From Physcomitrium patens (taxonomy: Eukaryota; Streptophyta; Bryopsida; Funariales; Funariaceae): a stretch of 64,000 nucleotides of DNA. Position numbers and translations under genes: made by a program. Location: the NCBI RefSeq assembly GCF_000002425.4, contig NC_037253.1, positions 16,756,407 through 16,820,406 on the forward strand, given 5' to 3'. Position 1 is the first letter of the stretch. Every line of letters begins with the position of its first letter. Below the pieces are notes generated by a model. It had not been told where the DNA came from. It saw nothing but the letters and a program-made list of their open reading frames with translations, and made no database searches. Positions 23,420 to 36,159 of the stretch are shown piece by piece.

Positions 23420-24200
23420 TGTTCGCCACAACAACTCCTAAGCACCACAAAATCCCCACCGCGCATCCAAATCGCGCACTAACCACGTCCCCCTCAAACA
23501 CAAACACCAAAAATAAATAGCCTCCCCCTCTCACCAAAAACTGGCAATCCCGCTCGCAAGTTTGCTCCTACAGCAAACGAAGCTTCGAGAAACCCGCAGG
23601 AGCGTTGCAAAAATGCGATCAGGTGGACCTGCCCCAAGATTGATTCCTCCCCCTCCCCCTGCGTCTCATCCACACCACGTCAGCCGTGGCGCTACGGTCG
23701 GTGTTAACGCGCACCCTATTTTCCCGTAAAAAAACAAAAACAAAAACAAAAATTAAACCTCAGTCGCCGTGCTACAACGTCTTCTGTCTCGACAACCAGC
23801 TCTCGCTGACTCATTCTAAATGCAAAGATACCTCCAAAGGGAATACAAACTCCTCCACACTTGTTCAAGCGTCGACAAACAAACACACTCGCAAACACGC
23901 ACGTACGCAATCAACCAATCTTGCAAAAAAAAATTCCTCCGTAACCCTAATCCTGCAATTTTGCTACGACGCTCACCGAACCAGCATCACATTTTGAGGC
24001 TCCGTGCAAAGTCAGTCGCTCAGCTTCGAATTGGGCTCGGTTTTCTGGCCTTGTTGCGAGTTTTCGCATCGAAATCTGTAGTAAAAAGAAACGCAATTGC
24101 AATGTTCGAATGCGACGAAGTAAAGACAGAGGAAGAAGACGAAGGCAATACGAGAATATTAAAACGATATTAACACATACTGGCTCTCATTTCAACTTAT
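23420..24200 (-). promoter_or_regulatory. Upstream region of DCP2
   Basis: This is the 5' flank of the minus-strand DCP2 gene. It is GC-richer than the DNA to its right and has no credible coding frame. On the minus strand a CTATTTATTTTTG stretch at about 23,508-23,520 is a weak TATA-like candidate 90 bases from the start codon. An A-rich CAAAAA repeat tract lies near 23,728-23,755. The AT-rich repetitive zone begins at about 24,200. Confidence 0.35.
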
Positions 24201-24467
24201 ACCTTGGGCCTTAACTATGCTCTACAGTTGTATAAATATTTTTACTAAATATTAGTCTCAATAAAAAAAAATGAAAGTATTCATTTTAAAGAATTGTAAT
24301 TTTTTTGCTTTTTCAATTATTTAAATAACATAGTGTTTTTTTATTAAATTGTATGAAAGTAATTTATTCTTAAATTATAATCACGTTGTATTTTATTATT
24401 TTTGCAAAGTTTCACAAAAATAGCTTTATTTTTATATAGTATTGATGATAAAAATTTGTAAATTAAT

Positions 24468-24678
24468 CAAATTGTAATTTTATTTATTTATTTGTATTTG
24501 TATTTTTATTTTCTTTGACACAACAACAAGGCATACCTGATGCAATTTTTGTCATTAGTTGTAGGGATTTCGCAATTAGGATTTAAACCACCAATCTCTT
24601 TGGAACAAACTTCAGAACTCGAAGGTCCAATCTTCCATTATCAAGTACTTTAGGGTCATTGTGGACCTTAACAAATTG
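24468..24678 (-). mobile_element. Candidate tRNA-derived SINE with 7-bp target duplication
   Basis: The element body is 24475-24671 (197 bases) in minus orientation. Read on the minus strand, it has a box-B-like promoter sequence, GGTTTAAATCC, about 100 bases from its 5' end. A TTGTTGTTGTGTCAAAG segment then leads to an A-rich tail (AAAATAAAAATACAAATAC and onward). The heptamer CAAATTG flanks it on both sides (24468-24474 and 24672-24678), as expected from LINE-driven insertion. A box-A match (near TAATGGAAGATTGG) is poor. Promoter, tail and duplication together support a SINE, but no second copy is in the window to confirm the family. Confidence 0.45.
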
Positions 24679-24729
24679 ATTTTCAAATGTTCCACAAATT
24701 TTTTTAATAGAAACATTATCTTATTTTAA

Positions 24730-24762
<33 letters not shown>
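24730..24762. repeat. (ATT)n microsatellite
   Basis: Eleven tandem ATT units in noncoding AT-rich DNA. Confidence 0.9.
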
Positions 24763-25402
24763 TCTTTTTACTACTTGAGTCATTTGTAAATATTTAAAGG
24801 GATGATTTTTTTTTAGATTTAATATTTGAATGACCATCAAATACATGTGTATGTATGTATATACTTTTTATATATGCATATTATAAGTTTGATGGACAAA
24901 TTTAAAGTTTGATAGGATTCAAATTAATTGCTCCTATATTTTATTGTTAATTAAAATAGTAGTCTAATATAAATGAATTTTTTTTGTACATTATAATATA
25001 TTTAAAATAAATTATTTACCAATTGCAGATCAAATAATACAAATTATCATTGTTAAGAGTATAAAAATACTTTAACTTGTCAAAAGAGAATCTAATCATG
25101 TCCAATTAAAAATAAAGAATAAAAAAATGTAAAGAAGTATTTTTTCGAATAAAAACTTATTAAAATGATTATTAAAAATACTCATATTGTTTGGAAGACG
25201 TTTTTTTGTAATACTATTACACATTTAAATATACTTATAGATTTAATCCATGTATTAGAAAGCATCCTTAATATTTTTATAGAATATGATATCTATCTAA
25301 TGTATTTAAATTTATTTTTACTTAATTTTACATTAACTAATATACACATCTATGATACCTTCTTGCACAAATATCATCACTTTATTTATATATATATATA
25401 TA
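24763..25402. other. AT-rich intergenic DNA
   Basis: No gene or structured element was recognised. The stretch ends in a TA-rich run that directly borders the MITE-like element. Confidence 0.6.
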
Positions 25403-25609
25403 GGGCAATGTAAAATAGACCCATGCTTCTACTAAATTGACCCACCCTTGATGAAGAATATGATAATCATGATATTGTGGTTGGTTTTTATTGGTTGTAG
25501 ATCCAATATTAGAGAAATGAATCAAGAGGTCATTTTTATTTTTATTTTTTTATAATGGTTAAGATGGGTGGGTTGATTTAGAATAAACTTGGGTCTATTT
25601 AACATTTTC
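25403..25609. mobile_element. MITE-like nonautonomous DNA transposon with about 45-bp inverted ends
   Basis: The left end at 25403-25447 begins GGGCAATGTAAAATAGACCC and finishes GACCCACCC. The right end at 25566-25609 begins GGGTGGGTTGATTTAGAATA and finishes ATTTAACATTTTC. It is the reverse complement of the left end with about ten differences. The 118-base centre has no coding frame. The element sits in a TA-rich run on both sides, which fits insertion at TA (Tc1/mariner or PIF/Harbinger relatives) but hides the exact duplication. Length, long inverted ends and lack of coding are the hallmarks of a MITE. The superfamily is not settled. Confidence 0.7.
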
Positions 25610-26329
25610 ATATATGTATATATTTATCTAATATCCTAAAATTTACATTATAATAATCTTAGAATAAAGGTTTATTAGTATTTTCAAGGAATTATTTTAT
25701 CTTTATTTGTGAATTATTAAATCTTAAAACAAGAAATTATAAACTTTGTAATTTTATACTTTTAATTGTAAAATTGTAACTTCCCAATTTTTATAACTGG
25801 TTTTTAATTTTTAAAAAAATAAATAATCAAAATTCGTCTTTGTGTTGGAAATCTTGAAACCACAACATTTCTTCTGCTTCTTAAGATTTTTTCCTTTAAA
25901 TGTCATTTAGATCGTAATCCTTTCAAATAGATCTTCAACACAATAAAAAAATGTTAAACTGTAATAACTTTCTATACTAATTTGCTAATTCCATTAAATA
26001 ACTATTCTTACTGTCAAAGAGAGAATGCCAAATTTAATCACAAATTTATTTGCAAACCAAAATTTTCTGCAACATCTTTTTTCAAACAATTTCTACACAC
26101 AAATCCATTTGAGTACACAAAAATCGCTTCACAGTTTAATAATATTCATCAAAAAGCTGAAACATATGCTTGTCACACACATAATTCAAATTTGATGGTT
26201 TTTATTTATTTATATTTTATTCTTTTATTCCTTTTTACTAAATTCCAATCTTGTTATGGTTGGGAAAAAATACCCCTAGATATCAGTCTTTCTTAAAATC
26301 TCAAATATTACACACTTTACTTTCTAGAT
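25610..26329. other. AT-rich intergenic DNA
   Basis: No gene was recognised. The 104-codon open frame at 25,982-26,296 is AT-driven and has no family motif. Confidence 0.55.
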
Positions 26330-26660
26330 TCTACACTCATTTAGATCAGGCGGTGCAAATTCTGGTACTGATTTGGCTTCTTCAAGTACAATTCTTCGAG
26401 TTTCTTTTGGTATTCGATAGCACCAAATTGCAATTTCGTATCCCTTCCTCTACAGAAACCCTAATATCTTCATCACCCAAGTCGCACTGACCCTCAGTCT
26501 CCGATGCCGAATCGTTTATCTCTGCAACAACTCGATCGTGCTCGGCGCCTTCTTATCATGCAACGTGAAGTAAGAAGCTGCGGTAGTCCGAAGCCTTTAT
26601 AGCAGATCCTTTGCACGCATACAACTCCGAGGCTCACCACTTGAGCTACTGCTCGACTCT
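26330..26660 (-). other. GC-richer remnant of unknown origin
   Basis: This 330-base island is clearly less AT-rich than its surroundings. On the minus strand it begins with GTAGCTCAAGTGGTGAGCC, which resembles a tRNA or SINE box A, but no box B follows at the right distance. Further along, minus-strand frames read IEYQKKLEELYLKKPNQYQN and VAEINDSASETEGQCDLGD without a start codon, and a TTAGGGTTTC sequence typical of plant gene leaders is present. It may be a fragment of a gene captured or left behind. No family was recognised. Confidence 0.3.
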
Positions 26661-28212
26661 GTCTCCTTATCAATCACAATGGGCGCCACAATGATAGCCA
26701 CCATAGTTCTTAGTTTTAGAATCCTAATTATTTATTAAAATTAGGAAGGACCTGCTACAGATGTATCTCACTATCTCATTTCCCTTCTTGTATAAGAGTA
26801 GTTGCTTCTCTCTCTTGGCCTTCACATTCTATCACTTCCCTGCCACCCTCCTTTCTTTGCATCACTACCCTCTTCGTCGTTGCTTACACTCTTGTTGGTT
26901 ATCTTCTCAATTTTGTATCTACTACAAGAGTGGATAGATAAGTAGATAGATTTGACAATAAGTTGCCAAAGATTAGTTTGCATAATTTGGGCACATTTTA
27001 TTATGGAAGAGATTTATGTTTTTATTATCTTTTTTGCTATTATTTTGAAATATATAAAAATTTTCAAGTACTTTAGCTTTGCCATTTGTGAAAAACCAAT
27101 GATTTGTTGAGTCATTGAGATATTAACACATTATATGGTATAAATTTTTAAAATGTTTTTTTCTTCATGTTCATTGCTAGATATTACAACTACCTAGTTG
27201 TTGTGGCAATTGTTTTTCTTTAAATGCAAAATTGTAGTTGTTCGCTTTACAATTATAATCATTGTTCATTAATCTAAGAAATGTATCACCATGTAGTAGA
27301 GTTCCATCATGTATATTTGCTTTTTACAATTAATGATTGAGGGGGTTTAGTGTAGCTTTTAGAATTCAAATTAACTTAGTAGAATTTGTACACTACATGT
27401 TGTGTACCATGGTTAAATAATTCTATTAGTTCAAATAATACTATAGTAGTTATCAAGTAGTTGCGTTGTTGTGATATACTCATAAGATTTATGCCACGTA
27501 ATAGTCATTAATTGTTTTATTTTCTTCCAAAATACTATAAATACCGTGAACCTTCTAGATATTTGTCTACCTTAAGATGTGATTTTATTAGGTAGTTTGG
27601 TTTTTTAGTGGTATTTATTTTATCCTAAAAAATCAATATGCATGATACAAAGATTTTTTTTATTTTTTATTTTTTATTTTTATTTTTGAACTAGTTGAAA
27701 ATATACTATATAATGCAACAAAGGAACAACTTCTACATATTTGTAAAGAAGTAAGTCTTATTGTAAATTTTTGGTATATATTCTAATGATCTAAATTTTG
27801 CTAATTCCAATATAAAGCCAAGTCTTTTATGCTATTGTAATGCAAATAATACATCTAATTTTTTAATGTGTTTTTTATTGGTGTTTTGATATCTCTAATT
27901 TTTTAACATGTATTTTCTTAAAGAAAATATGAAATATGTTGAAATAAGTATCTAGAATAGTACAAATTGAACCTAATTGTTGACTACTTCATTTTATTTT
28001 AATTGTCTGATGTTTCTTCATTTCTTTGCACTTGCTAATTTATCTTATATATTATATGATTTTTAATTATTATACAATTAATTGTATTAGTTTTATCATT
28101 TTTTTTTATTTTCACTAATTTAAATATATTTAAATCCTATATTAATACTAGATAGTGAGATAAATAAATCAAGAGAATATAGATTCTATAAGTTCAAAGA
28201 TAAGATATAACA
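26661..28212. other. AT-rich intergenic DNA
   Basis: No gene, tRNA or structured repeat was recognised. Base composition is strongly AT-rich up to the first long terminal repeat. Confidence 0.55.
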
Positions 28213-28749
28213 TGATATAAATAAGATAATTATATAGATAGTTAGAACCATGGAAGTTTCTAGAATTGGGAATAAGTTAGTGGACTAGGTAGGAGCCATT
28301 GTGGAATATTCTAGAAAGAATTTAGGGTGGTTATTTAGGTGGAGTCCACCATGGAACCTTCTAAAAAAGGTTTAGGGTGGTTATTTATATGGGGCCTATT
28401 ATAGAACCTTCTAGAAAGGAATTTAAGTCAGTCATCTAGATGGAATCTATCACTTAAGAATATTTTAGAAAGTCTAAGGTGATAGAATAAGATATAAATA
28501 GGACTAGCCAGGGCCTTTTGGGGCATCTACTTAGGTATGGCTTTGGATCCTTTTTCTTAGTAAAATTTGGTTTTACATCTTTTTGTTCAAATCTGTTTTA
28601 TTCTGTTTCTGTTTACTCAGTTTTGTCTTTCATGTCTTATTTTGTTTAGTTCCGTTCAATTTTGATTCTGGTCTATTTTGTGATGAGACTTTATATTATT
28701 GTAGTTTAGAAGGATCTTGGATTTTTGAGATAGTCTAGTCCTATTTTAT
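28213..28749 (+). repeat. 5' LTR of the outer chromovirus
   Basis: It matches 43651-44147 over its length, notably in the shared segments AGTTAGAAC-ATGGAAGTTT and GACTAGCCA-GGCCTTTTGG. It is followed by TGGTATGAGAG, close to the usual TGGTATCAGAG primer site. The exact left edge is uncertain by a few bases. Confidence 0.8.
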
Positions 28750-31314
28750 TGGTATGAGAGGAAGTATTAGACTATTTACTTTTGGTAGCATGTCAATAGT
28801 CATCATTTAGTTCAAGATTAGTTGTTGTAGTCACACTAGATACTGTATTGATGCTACTACGAGCTACTCTTAAAAAATCAATCGGGAGGTGAAAAGGCAT
28901 TATAATAATAGAGTCCACTGGAGAAATTATAATATAGGAGACATGGCAAAGAAATTCGAGATAGAGGCTCAAATACAATACTTTTTAAGCCAAATAGCTA
29001 CTTTACAAGGGCAAATAGAAGCCTCAAGGACAAGAGAATCGACATCTATTAGATTGAAATTGAATAAGTTTGGTACATACTCTGAGACTTCAAGACAAGA
29101 AGATGTATGTCAATGGCTCTTCAACATAAAACAATATCTCTAACTATCTATGGCAAATACTACCAAAGGAATTATATATGCAGCTAACTATTTGAGAGAT
29201 GCAGCAGCCATTTGTTGGCGACATCAAGTTCAAAGCTATAGAGCTTAAGGAGATTTTGTGATTGGAAGGAGTTTGAGACCAAGTTTAGGAATCAATTTTT
29301 TCCCATCAATGCAAAGAAGATAACATGCAATTAATTGGCAAATCTTACACAAGTTAGGTTGGTGTAAGATTACGTATCCCAATCAAAGTCTCTATGTTTC
29401 TAAATTGTTAATGTTTTGGAAGTAGAGATGATAGATTAATTCCTATGATGTTTGAAATCTAAGGTCTAGTAAGAGATGGAGTTAAATGATTGACAAACAT
29501 TCGATGAGGCAATTCAGATTGCAGCAAGGATCAGTACTATAGATTTCAAAAATTATAGAGCACGACCTAAAATACAAAGTTACATGCCGCTATCTAATAC
29601 TATGGTACATCAACCAATGCTAATGGAGATTGATGACCTACAAAGATTATTGACATCATAAAGATGACAAATATTGGTGCAAAAGAGATTGTATTTTTAT
29701 TATTGGGAGCTAAGCCATCAGATTGGAGGTGGTTCAAAATGTCAAAATTCAAGCACCAACATAAGAAGATGGATTCACAATCTTGAAACTCACCAAGTTG
29801 ATAATGAGTTAAAGTAGAAAAACGGGACTTTTCAATAAAAGTGTCAAGGGTTAGTATTAGGGATAACTATCGTCTCTTAGAAACAAATGGCATGGCCTCA
29901 GATAACTATAAAAAGAGTCAATTGGTACATCTAATGGAACTACTAAGAGGATAACTATGTCAAGTACTTATAGATTATGGCTCTACAGAAAATTATATCT
30001 CAACTAAAATTACCAATAAACTTGGAATTAAAACTAAAGCAATTAAAGAAGGTAGTATATATCTTGCAGATGATTGAAAGAACGTATTGAGTGAGACATG
30101 TGAAAAAGAAACCTTGAGATTAAAAGACACCTATGTCTTAAAAGAAAAATTTAAGGTGACAAAGCTAAGATATGATGTTATCCTTGATATGTGATGGCTA
30201 GAGATGAAAAATAAGCAAGTTGATTGAATAGCAAAGATAATCTCTTTTAAAGATGAAGGACGTAAGATAACTCTTTACACCTTTACATTAAGTGAAGAGG
30301 AAAGACAATGTACAACCAAAGATTTATTCATAGAAACAATCTTTATAAAGAAAAAAATACAATATGAGTAATTGATATATATAGTGGTTCCAAATCTTGT
30401 GTTAGTAGTAGAAAAAATAACTAAAGGAGTAGAATGGGTAAAATAATTTATATAAGAATATTAAGATGTCTTTTCTACCGACCTACCTAGTGCCATACCT
30501 CTAGATTAAGGTGCCTCCTTTCAAATAGATTTATTGCCTGGAGCCAAACCAACAAGTGAACCATTTTATCACTTAGTACTAAAACAACTTGAGGAGCTAT
30601 AGAAGACATTGGACAAACTCTTAGAGAAAAGCCTCATTCAAGAAAGCACATCACCATGGAGAATATCTATATTCTTTGCATCCAAGAAAGATGATAGACT
30701 TTGCCTTTGTATCAACTATTGAGGCCTCAGTAAGTAGATTATTATAAATGCATATCCACTTCCACACATAGATGGTTCTTTTGACCAACTTAAAGGTGAA
30801 ACCATCTTTAGTAAATCGAATCTTTGAAGCAACTATTGGCACACACCTATTGTAAGAGAGGATGTAGAAAAGATACCATTTTGTATGCACTGTAGATATT
30901 TTAAATGGCTAGTTGTATCCTTTGGCCTCTCCAATGCTCCAACCTCTTTCAAGGATCAGATGGACAAATTATTTTGAGACCTTTTGAATAAGTATGTAGT
31001 CATCTTTATTAATGATATCCTCATATATAGTAAAACCTCTAAAGGGCAAGAACACCACCTACAAGAAGTACTACGCTAGCTACAAGATAGTCACTTCTAT
31101 TGCAAGCAATCAAAATGTGAACTTTAGAAGTGAAAAGTCACTTTTTTGAGGCATGTGGTGTCTTCCAAAGGCATGCATATGGAACAAGATAAGATGAAAC
31201 TAGTAAAGGATTGGCCAACTTTCAAAGATGCTTCTGAAATTTACTCATTTTCAGGCCTTACTAGATACTATTGCTATTTTTTTTGGTAATTTTTTCACAT
31301 TGCTACTTCATTGA

Positions 31315-32087
31315 TGTGATTGTCGTTTTACTTATTTTACAATTCCTTCCAGAATAAAATTGTATAGGAGAATTCAAACACAGGGAAAGACTAAGTGCAT
31401 GAATTTCACTTGTTAGGGTCACAAAATTAATCATATTTCGAACCACTAAAATACTAAGAAATACTACAATACTTCCTTCTAGAAACAATACTCTTTCATC
31501 AACTCATAACCACAATGTGCAACCCTACACTCTCAAAAGACCACTCAAAACTCAATAAATTCCATCCAACACGAGGAATAACAAACTTCACTCCAACCAA
31601 TCTGAATTCACAAAATTCCTATAATCATAGACTTCCTCTATCGAAATACACATACACAACTCTCAATAAACAACAATCATAATCTTCCATCTATAATCAA
31701 TCTTCCAATAACTTCTCATATAATTCAATCACTCAATATTCCAATTACATAATCAATAATTCATAAATTAATCTCTGATTTATTCCACAGACTCACTTCT
31801 CAGTATTCAAAAACTATCCATTATTCTTCAATAACAAAGAAAATAAAAAAAAAACAAAGAAGAAGCACCAAGCTTAACCCCGGCTCATGACTATCACAGT
31901 CTAGCTCCTCGATAAACTTCTATAATTCCTATATAATTGCTACTGATTTCGAGATTCTAACCATAATCCTATAATAATTACTTTTAATAACTAAATCAAT
32001 CATCCGTCTTCCTAAATTGACTATTCTATGGACTATTAGTTTATTTTACTAATATCTTACAAAAATGATCTAATATCTATTATTCAT
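31315..32087 (-). repeat. 3' LTR of the inner Gypsy element
   Basis: It lies on the left because the element runs on the minus strand, and it matches 40826-41600 nearly end to end. Just to its right is a purine-rich tract on the minus strand (AAGAATGGGGCTA), the expected position for plus-strand priming. Confidence 0.9.
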
Positions 32088-32099
32088 AGCCCCATTCTT

Positions 32100-34700
32100 A
32101 TCTGTGCAACATCCTTGCAAACACACAATTGATTCTTATCTAAAAACTACTTAACAAAACTCTTCAAAATTACTAATTCCTCTGGCCCACCCAATTAATC
32201 ATTTGCTGCATTATCGAATGTAGGTTCCACCGATTCTTGTTCTAAATTCAAATTCTCCTCCTCCTACAATCCATCTATCGGCCCCTTCTTTAGCTGGTTT
32301 GATAGATCTTCATTATACTCACTCAATTTATAGACTTGAGCCTCTAGTTTCAAGATCTGGGCATCACGAAGTTCCAACTGATGCTGCTATTGACTCATCC
32401 ATTTTGGAACATCTTCAATTGACACTTGAGACTGACTTCTCACTGTTAATTCTTTCGTCAATTTTATCACCTCAGCTTGTAAAACTTTGATTTCGAACCT
32501 CAATTTTTCCATTTTGCATTTGGATTGGTCACTCAATGCTTCTTTCACTTTCGTTAATAACTTTGCCTTGTCTCTTTCTGCCTACAATTAGCATTTGAAC
32601 TTCTGCCATTCCAAATTCCATGACTTGTGATTCTAGAACAATTCATCTCGTTGTCCTTCCACAATCCATAAGATGTGTTCTTTTTCTTTCGTCCAAGATT
32701 CATATTGGTGAACCCATTTCAGCTCCAATACCAGCTTGGATTCCCCAATTTTATTTATGGTCCATTCTTGCTCTTCAATTCTTCTGTTTTGCTCTGATAT
32801 CACCTTCTTATTGTCCTCTAAATCCCGTTTGCCATTGCCCTCTACATCCAATGCTAGCACTATACAATGTATTTGTGAAATGTGCTTCAATAAAGCATTC
32901 TTAAGAGGTATTCCTTCAGGCAATCGACGTTGTGGAAACGCTAATTCATTAATATCTATCAAAATTGGGATTTCATGCTCATCCTCCACTGCTAAATGAA
33001 TTGAAATCCGTTCTGATTCAATAATTGGAATGATCCTTTGTGCCACTATATGACTTCACTTCCCAATTTCATGTATTACATTTGTTGTATTGACATTTTG
33101 TGCCAACAAATTTTGTTCTCTCTGCGGAGACACTAACACTGGTCCAAGACTGTCCTCTACTGGCATTGTTTGATGCAAGATGTGCGCAATCACAACATAC
33201 ATATAATTAGAACAAAGCAAATAAGTGAATTTCTCCAATTTCCACTTGGTTCCTATCTCCGCATAAATACGAGGAGCTACGTATGCTGCTCAGTTGAACA
33301 CCATCCCTTCTAGTGCTTCTATTGCTGCATACAGTAATCGTTTGGACATATATGTGGGGTATCGGTACAATCCTAACCACATCATCACAAAACGGAACCA
33401 TTCCATGAGTTTTGGTGAAATTGCCTCAGCAGTCCACTAACCTTGGCTCGTCTCAAAGGCCGACATACCTCCCTTGAAATACCTTCCTAGACTAAAGCCG
33501 CTTGAGTCATTAGCTCCTACCGCAATTTCTCCAATGGAAAGACACAGCACCTTTTTCAGGATTGTTCCATCAATCTCGATAATTTGCCCTTCTACCACAC
33601 TCGATCCATCCTTTGGGTCGTAGTTCATGATATATTCCTCTACTAATGATACATTAATTGATGGTAAGCGATCTGATAGGTGCAAAAACTGGAACAACTA
33701 CACATTCTGAAATTCTTTTATTTTTTTTTGGCGTCCAACAGATATCCAACTTCATCAACTCCATATTGGTAATAATTATCACAAAAGGTAATTTTGATGT
33801 ATGTCTAGCTCTCACATTTCGGCTACTATCTTCTTTGTCTGTAGCTCACTTTGCACTTTCAATTGCCATGATGCTCTCTCTCTCAAACTCTTAATTGGAA
33901 CTACTATGCTCGAAAATGTAAGAAATACAAGAACTAGCAATCTCAGAAAACAACCAAGAACGACAACACAAAATGACCTCTAACTGGTACCCCATTCCTA
34001 TTCTCTTACTATCGATGATCATGACAGCATGTTATCTATACTGTCCGTTTTGCACCTCCGTCCCATCTGACACATTAATAATTATTAACTATCTTTTTTG
34101 CCGCCTCTACACCTTAATGTACTTATACCATACTTAGGTCTATCTTGTGTCCATTCGAAGTCACCCCTCCAAAAAAAATGAAATCCATCCCGGGTTTTAT
34201 GTATTATATAATCATAATCAGTTCCTGTTAATGCGGGTATTGAAGCGATGGTCCCATGAAATCCTCCAATTGAACAGACTCATTGGAAAAACCTTCAATC
34301 ACCCGATACGACATATGTCAATGAACTTAAAATTTTCTTGAAAAATGATTAAATCAGCTATCGTACACTAATACCAAATCATTGGGCATAAAAATCTTCG
34401 GACTCAGTTTACTATCATAGTAACTCTTCCTCCATTTTTAAATTGCTTCCATATGAAAAAGAGCTATAGCTTGTATTTCATCAAATTCTTTTAATTTTGC
34501 CAACCGAGAATGTAATAACTCTTTGTCACTGAGTCGTTCATCTAAAGTAATCCGTAAACTTTGAACCTCCAACTCGATGGATAAAATTACTTCTTGATCG
34601 TAAACTAGTTGAAACGAAGTAGAGTTGGTAGTTACTTTATATGCGATGCAATATGCCCACAAAGCCGCAAAGAGTTTGGTCTCTCAATCGGTACTCACCC
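32100..34700 (-). other. Extra coding-like region downstream of integrase in the inner Gypsy element
   Basis: Typical Gypsy elements end soon after integrase. Here about 2.6 kb of minus-strand sequence follows before the 3' LTR. It includes frames at 34438-34662, 33437-33697 and 32633-33046. The middle one reads NYDPKDGSSVVEGQIIEIDG and FSLGRYFKGGMSAFE. The last is rich in charged residues (NKKVISEQNRRIEEQEW) and probably forms a coiled coil. I recognise no envelope, transmembrane or known domain. Athila/Tat relatives are known to carry an additional gene at this position. The region is broken, and its function is unknown. Confidence 0.5.
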
Positions 34701-35360
34701 TCGAAATTGTCTTAGTCAAGACCTTGCACAAAATTCCATTGGTCTTTTCCGTTTGTCCATTAGTACGAGGAAGATATGGAGTGATTTTTTGATGCTAATT
34801 TCATATGTGTTCGTCAAGGCAGCTATAGTAGCATTTAGGAAATGGATACAGTGATCACTAACCAATTCCTTCGGACATCCAAATCCAGTTATAATATTCT
34901 CATGTAAAAATATAGCCAATGTACAGGCATTATCATGGTGGATAGCAATAGCCTCTGCCCATTTTTTTGCATAGTCCGTGGCGACTAAAATATATCGCTT
35001 CTGGCCAGGTTTTGACATTGGTGTGATGGGACCGATAAAATCAATACCCTATTTTTTGAACGGTGCTTGTGTTAAGATTGGAACTAACAGCATGGCGAAA
35101 GTGCGTGTGGGTTGACTAATTTGTTGACATGGATCACAATGACCAATAAATTGGTGCGCATCAAAAAATATTGTGGGCCACCAATATCTGGCCATTAAAG
35201 CCTTGCGAGCAGTACTATCTCTCGCAAAATGACCACCACATGTATCTAAATGGCAACCTTTGAGGATTGACTGTACTTCACTTGGAAAGATACAGCGACG
35301 TAAAATGCCATCTTTACCTTATTTATACAAAGCATCGCAAATCATTGTGTAAGGAGCATC
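34700..35360 (-). other. Integrase part of the inner Gypsy element
   Basis: On the minus strand a zinc-binding-like HCDPCQQ segment near 35,115-35,135 precedes the catalytic core. The core reads ILVATDYAKKWAEAI and FGCPKELVSDHCIHFLNA (34,716-35,018). This matches retroviral-type integrase of Ty3/Gypsy elements. Confidence 0.8.
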
Positions 35361-36159
35361 TTCAGAATGAGTCTCTTCTTAAGTTTCTCCATGAAAGTCA
35401 GCGGAAAGGTGCGGAAGGTCAGAAACTGAATGATTTCACCATACTCGAGAGAAATCACATCCACCACAAATAAATTGACGTTGAAAAGAGCATCCAAAAT
35501 ACCACTAAAGGAAGTATTGTCGAACGTTCATAACATCTCTTTAACTTATTGTATGTCTCTTGAGTAACTCTAAAAACACCACCACTGAACAACAAAGGAT
35601 ACCTAGATGAGTAATACTCCACAAACTTAGTAGCTGTAGAAAACATCTCTCTCATTATCTTGGGGACAAAGAAGACAACATCTCTAACAATTCTAATGTT
35701 AATTACATTCCACCGCTTACACATAAGATATAAGTCATGTATAAAGTAGGCTCTAAGTCTTTGAGCATGTACTAGAATAAATTGTGATACCTCATCTGCT
35801 TCTACTCTTTCTACACTCAATAGTCTCCAAAGACATCGAGTCCATCCGCTCTTAGTTAATACAGATATACATTTTCTATCTCTATTTATCTTCTGTTTTA
35901 CGAACCGTTTGGGCTTTGATGCATCCTTACAAATAGTTATTTATATTTTGAATTGCTTCAATGTATCATTCCAATGATCTGTTACTAGTTCGTATTGAGG
36001 GTATGGAGAGATTTTTCTATAGCACAAAACAATAATAGATTGATCGTACTCATGTTCCTAGATATATGATCTTTTAGTACATGGTATAGACATTCTTACG
36101 TTGCCAAGAATATTAGACAATTGGGATAAATGATCAGCATTGGTATGTTTCTTCCCAAG

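Noticed and set aside
22541-23441. Plus-strand frames opposite DCP2, including one of 153 codons
   Set aside because: They are antisense shadows of the well-supported DCP2 coding sequence.
26590-26650. Possible tRNA gene on the minus strand
   Set aside because: Box A is good, but there is no box B, no anticodon arm and no acceptor stem pairing that I can draw.
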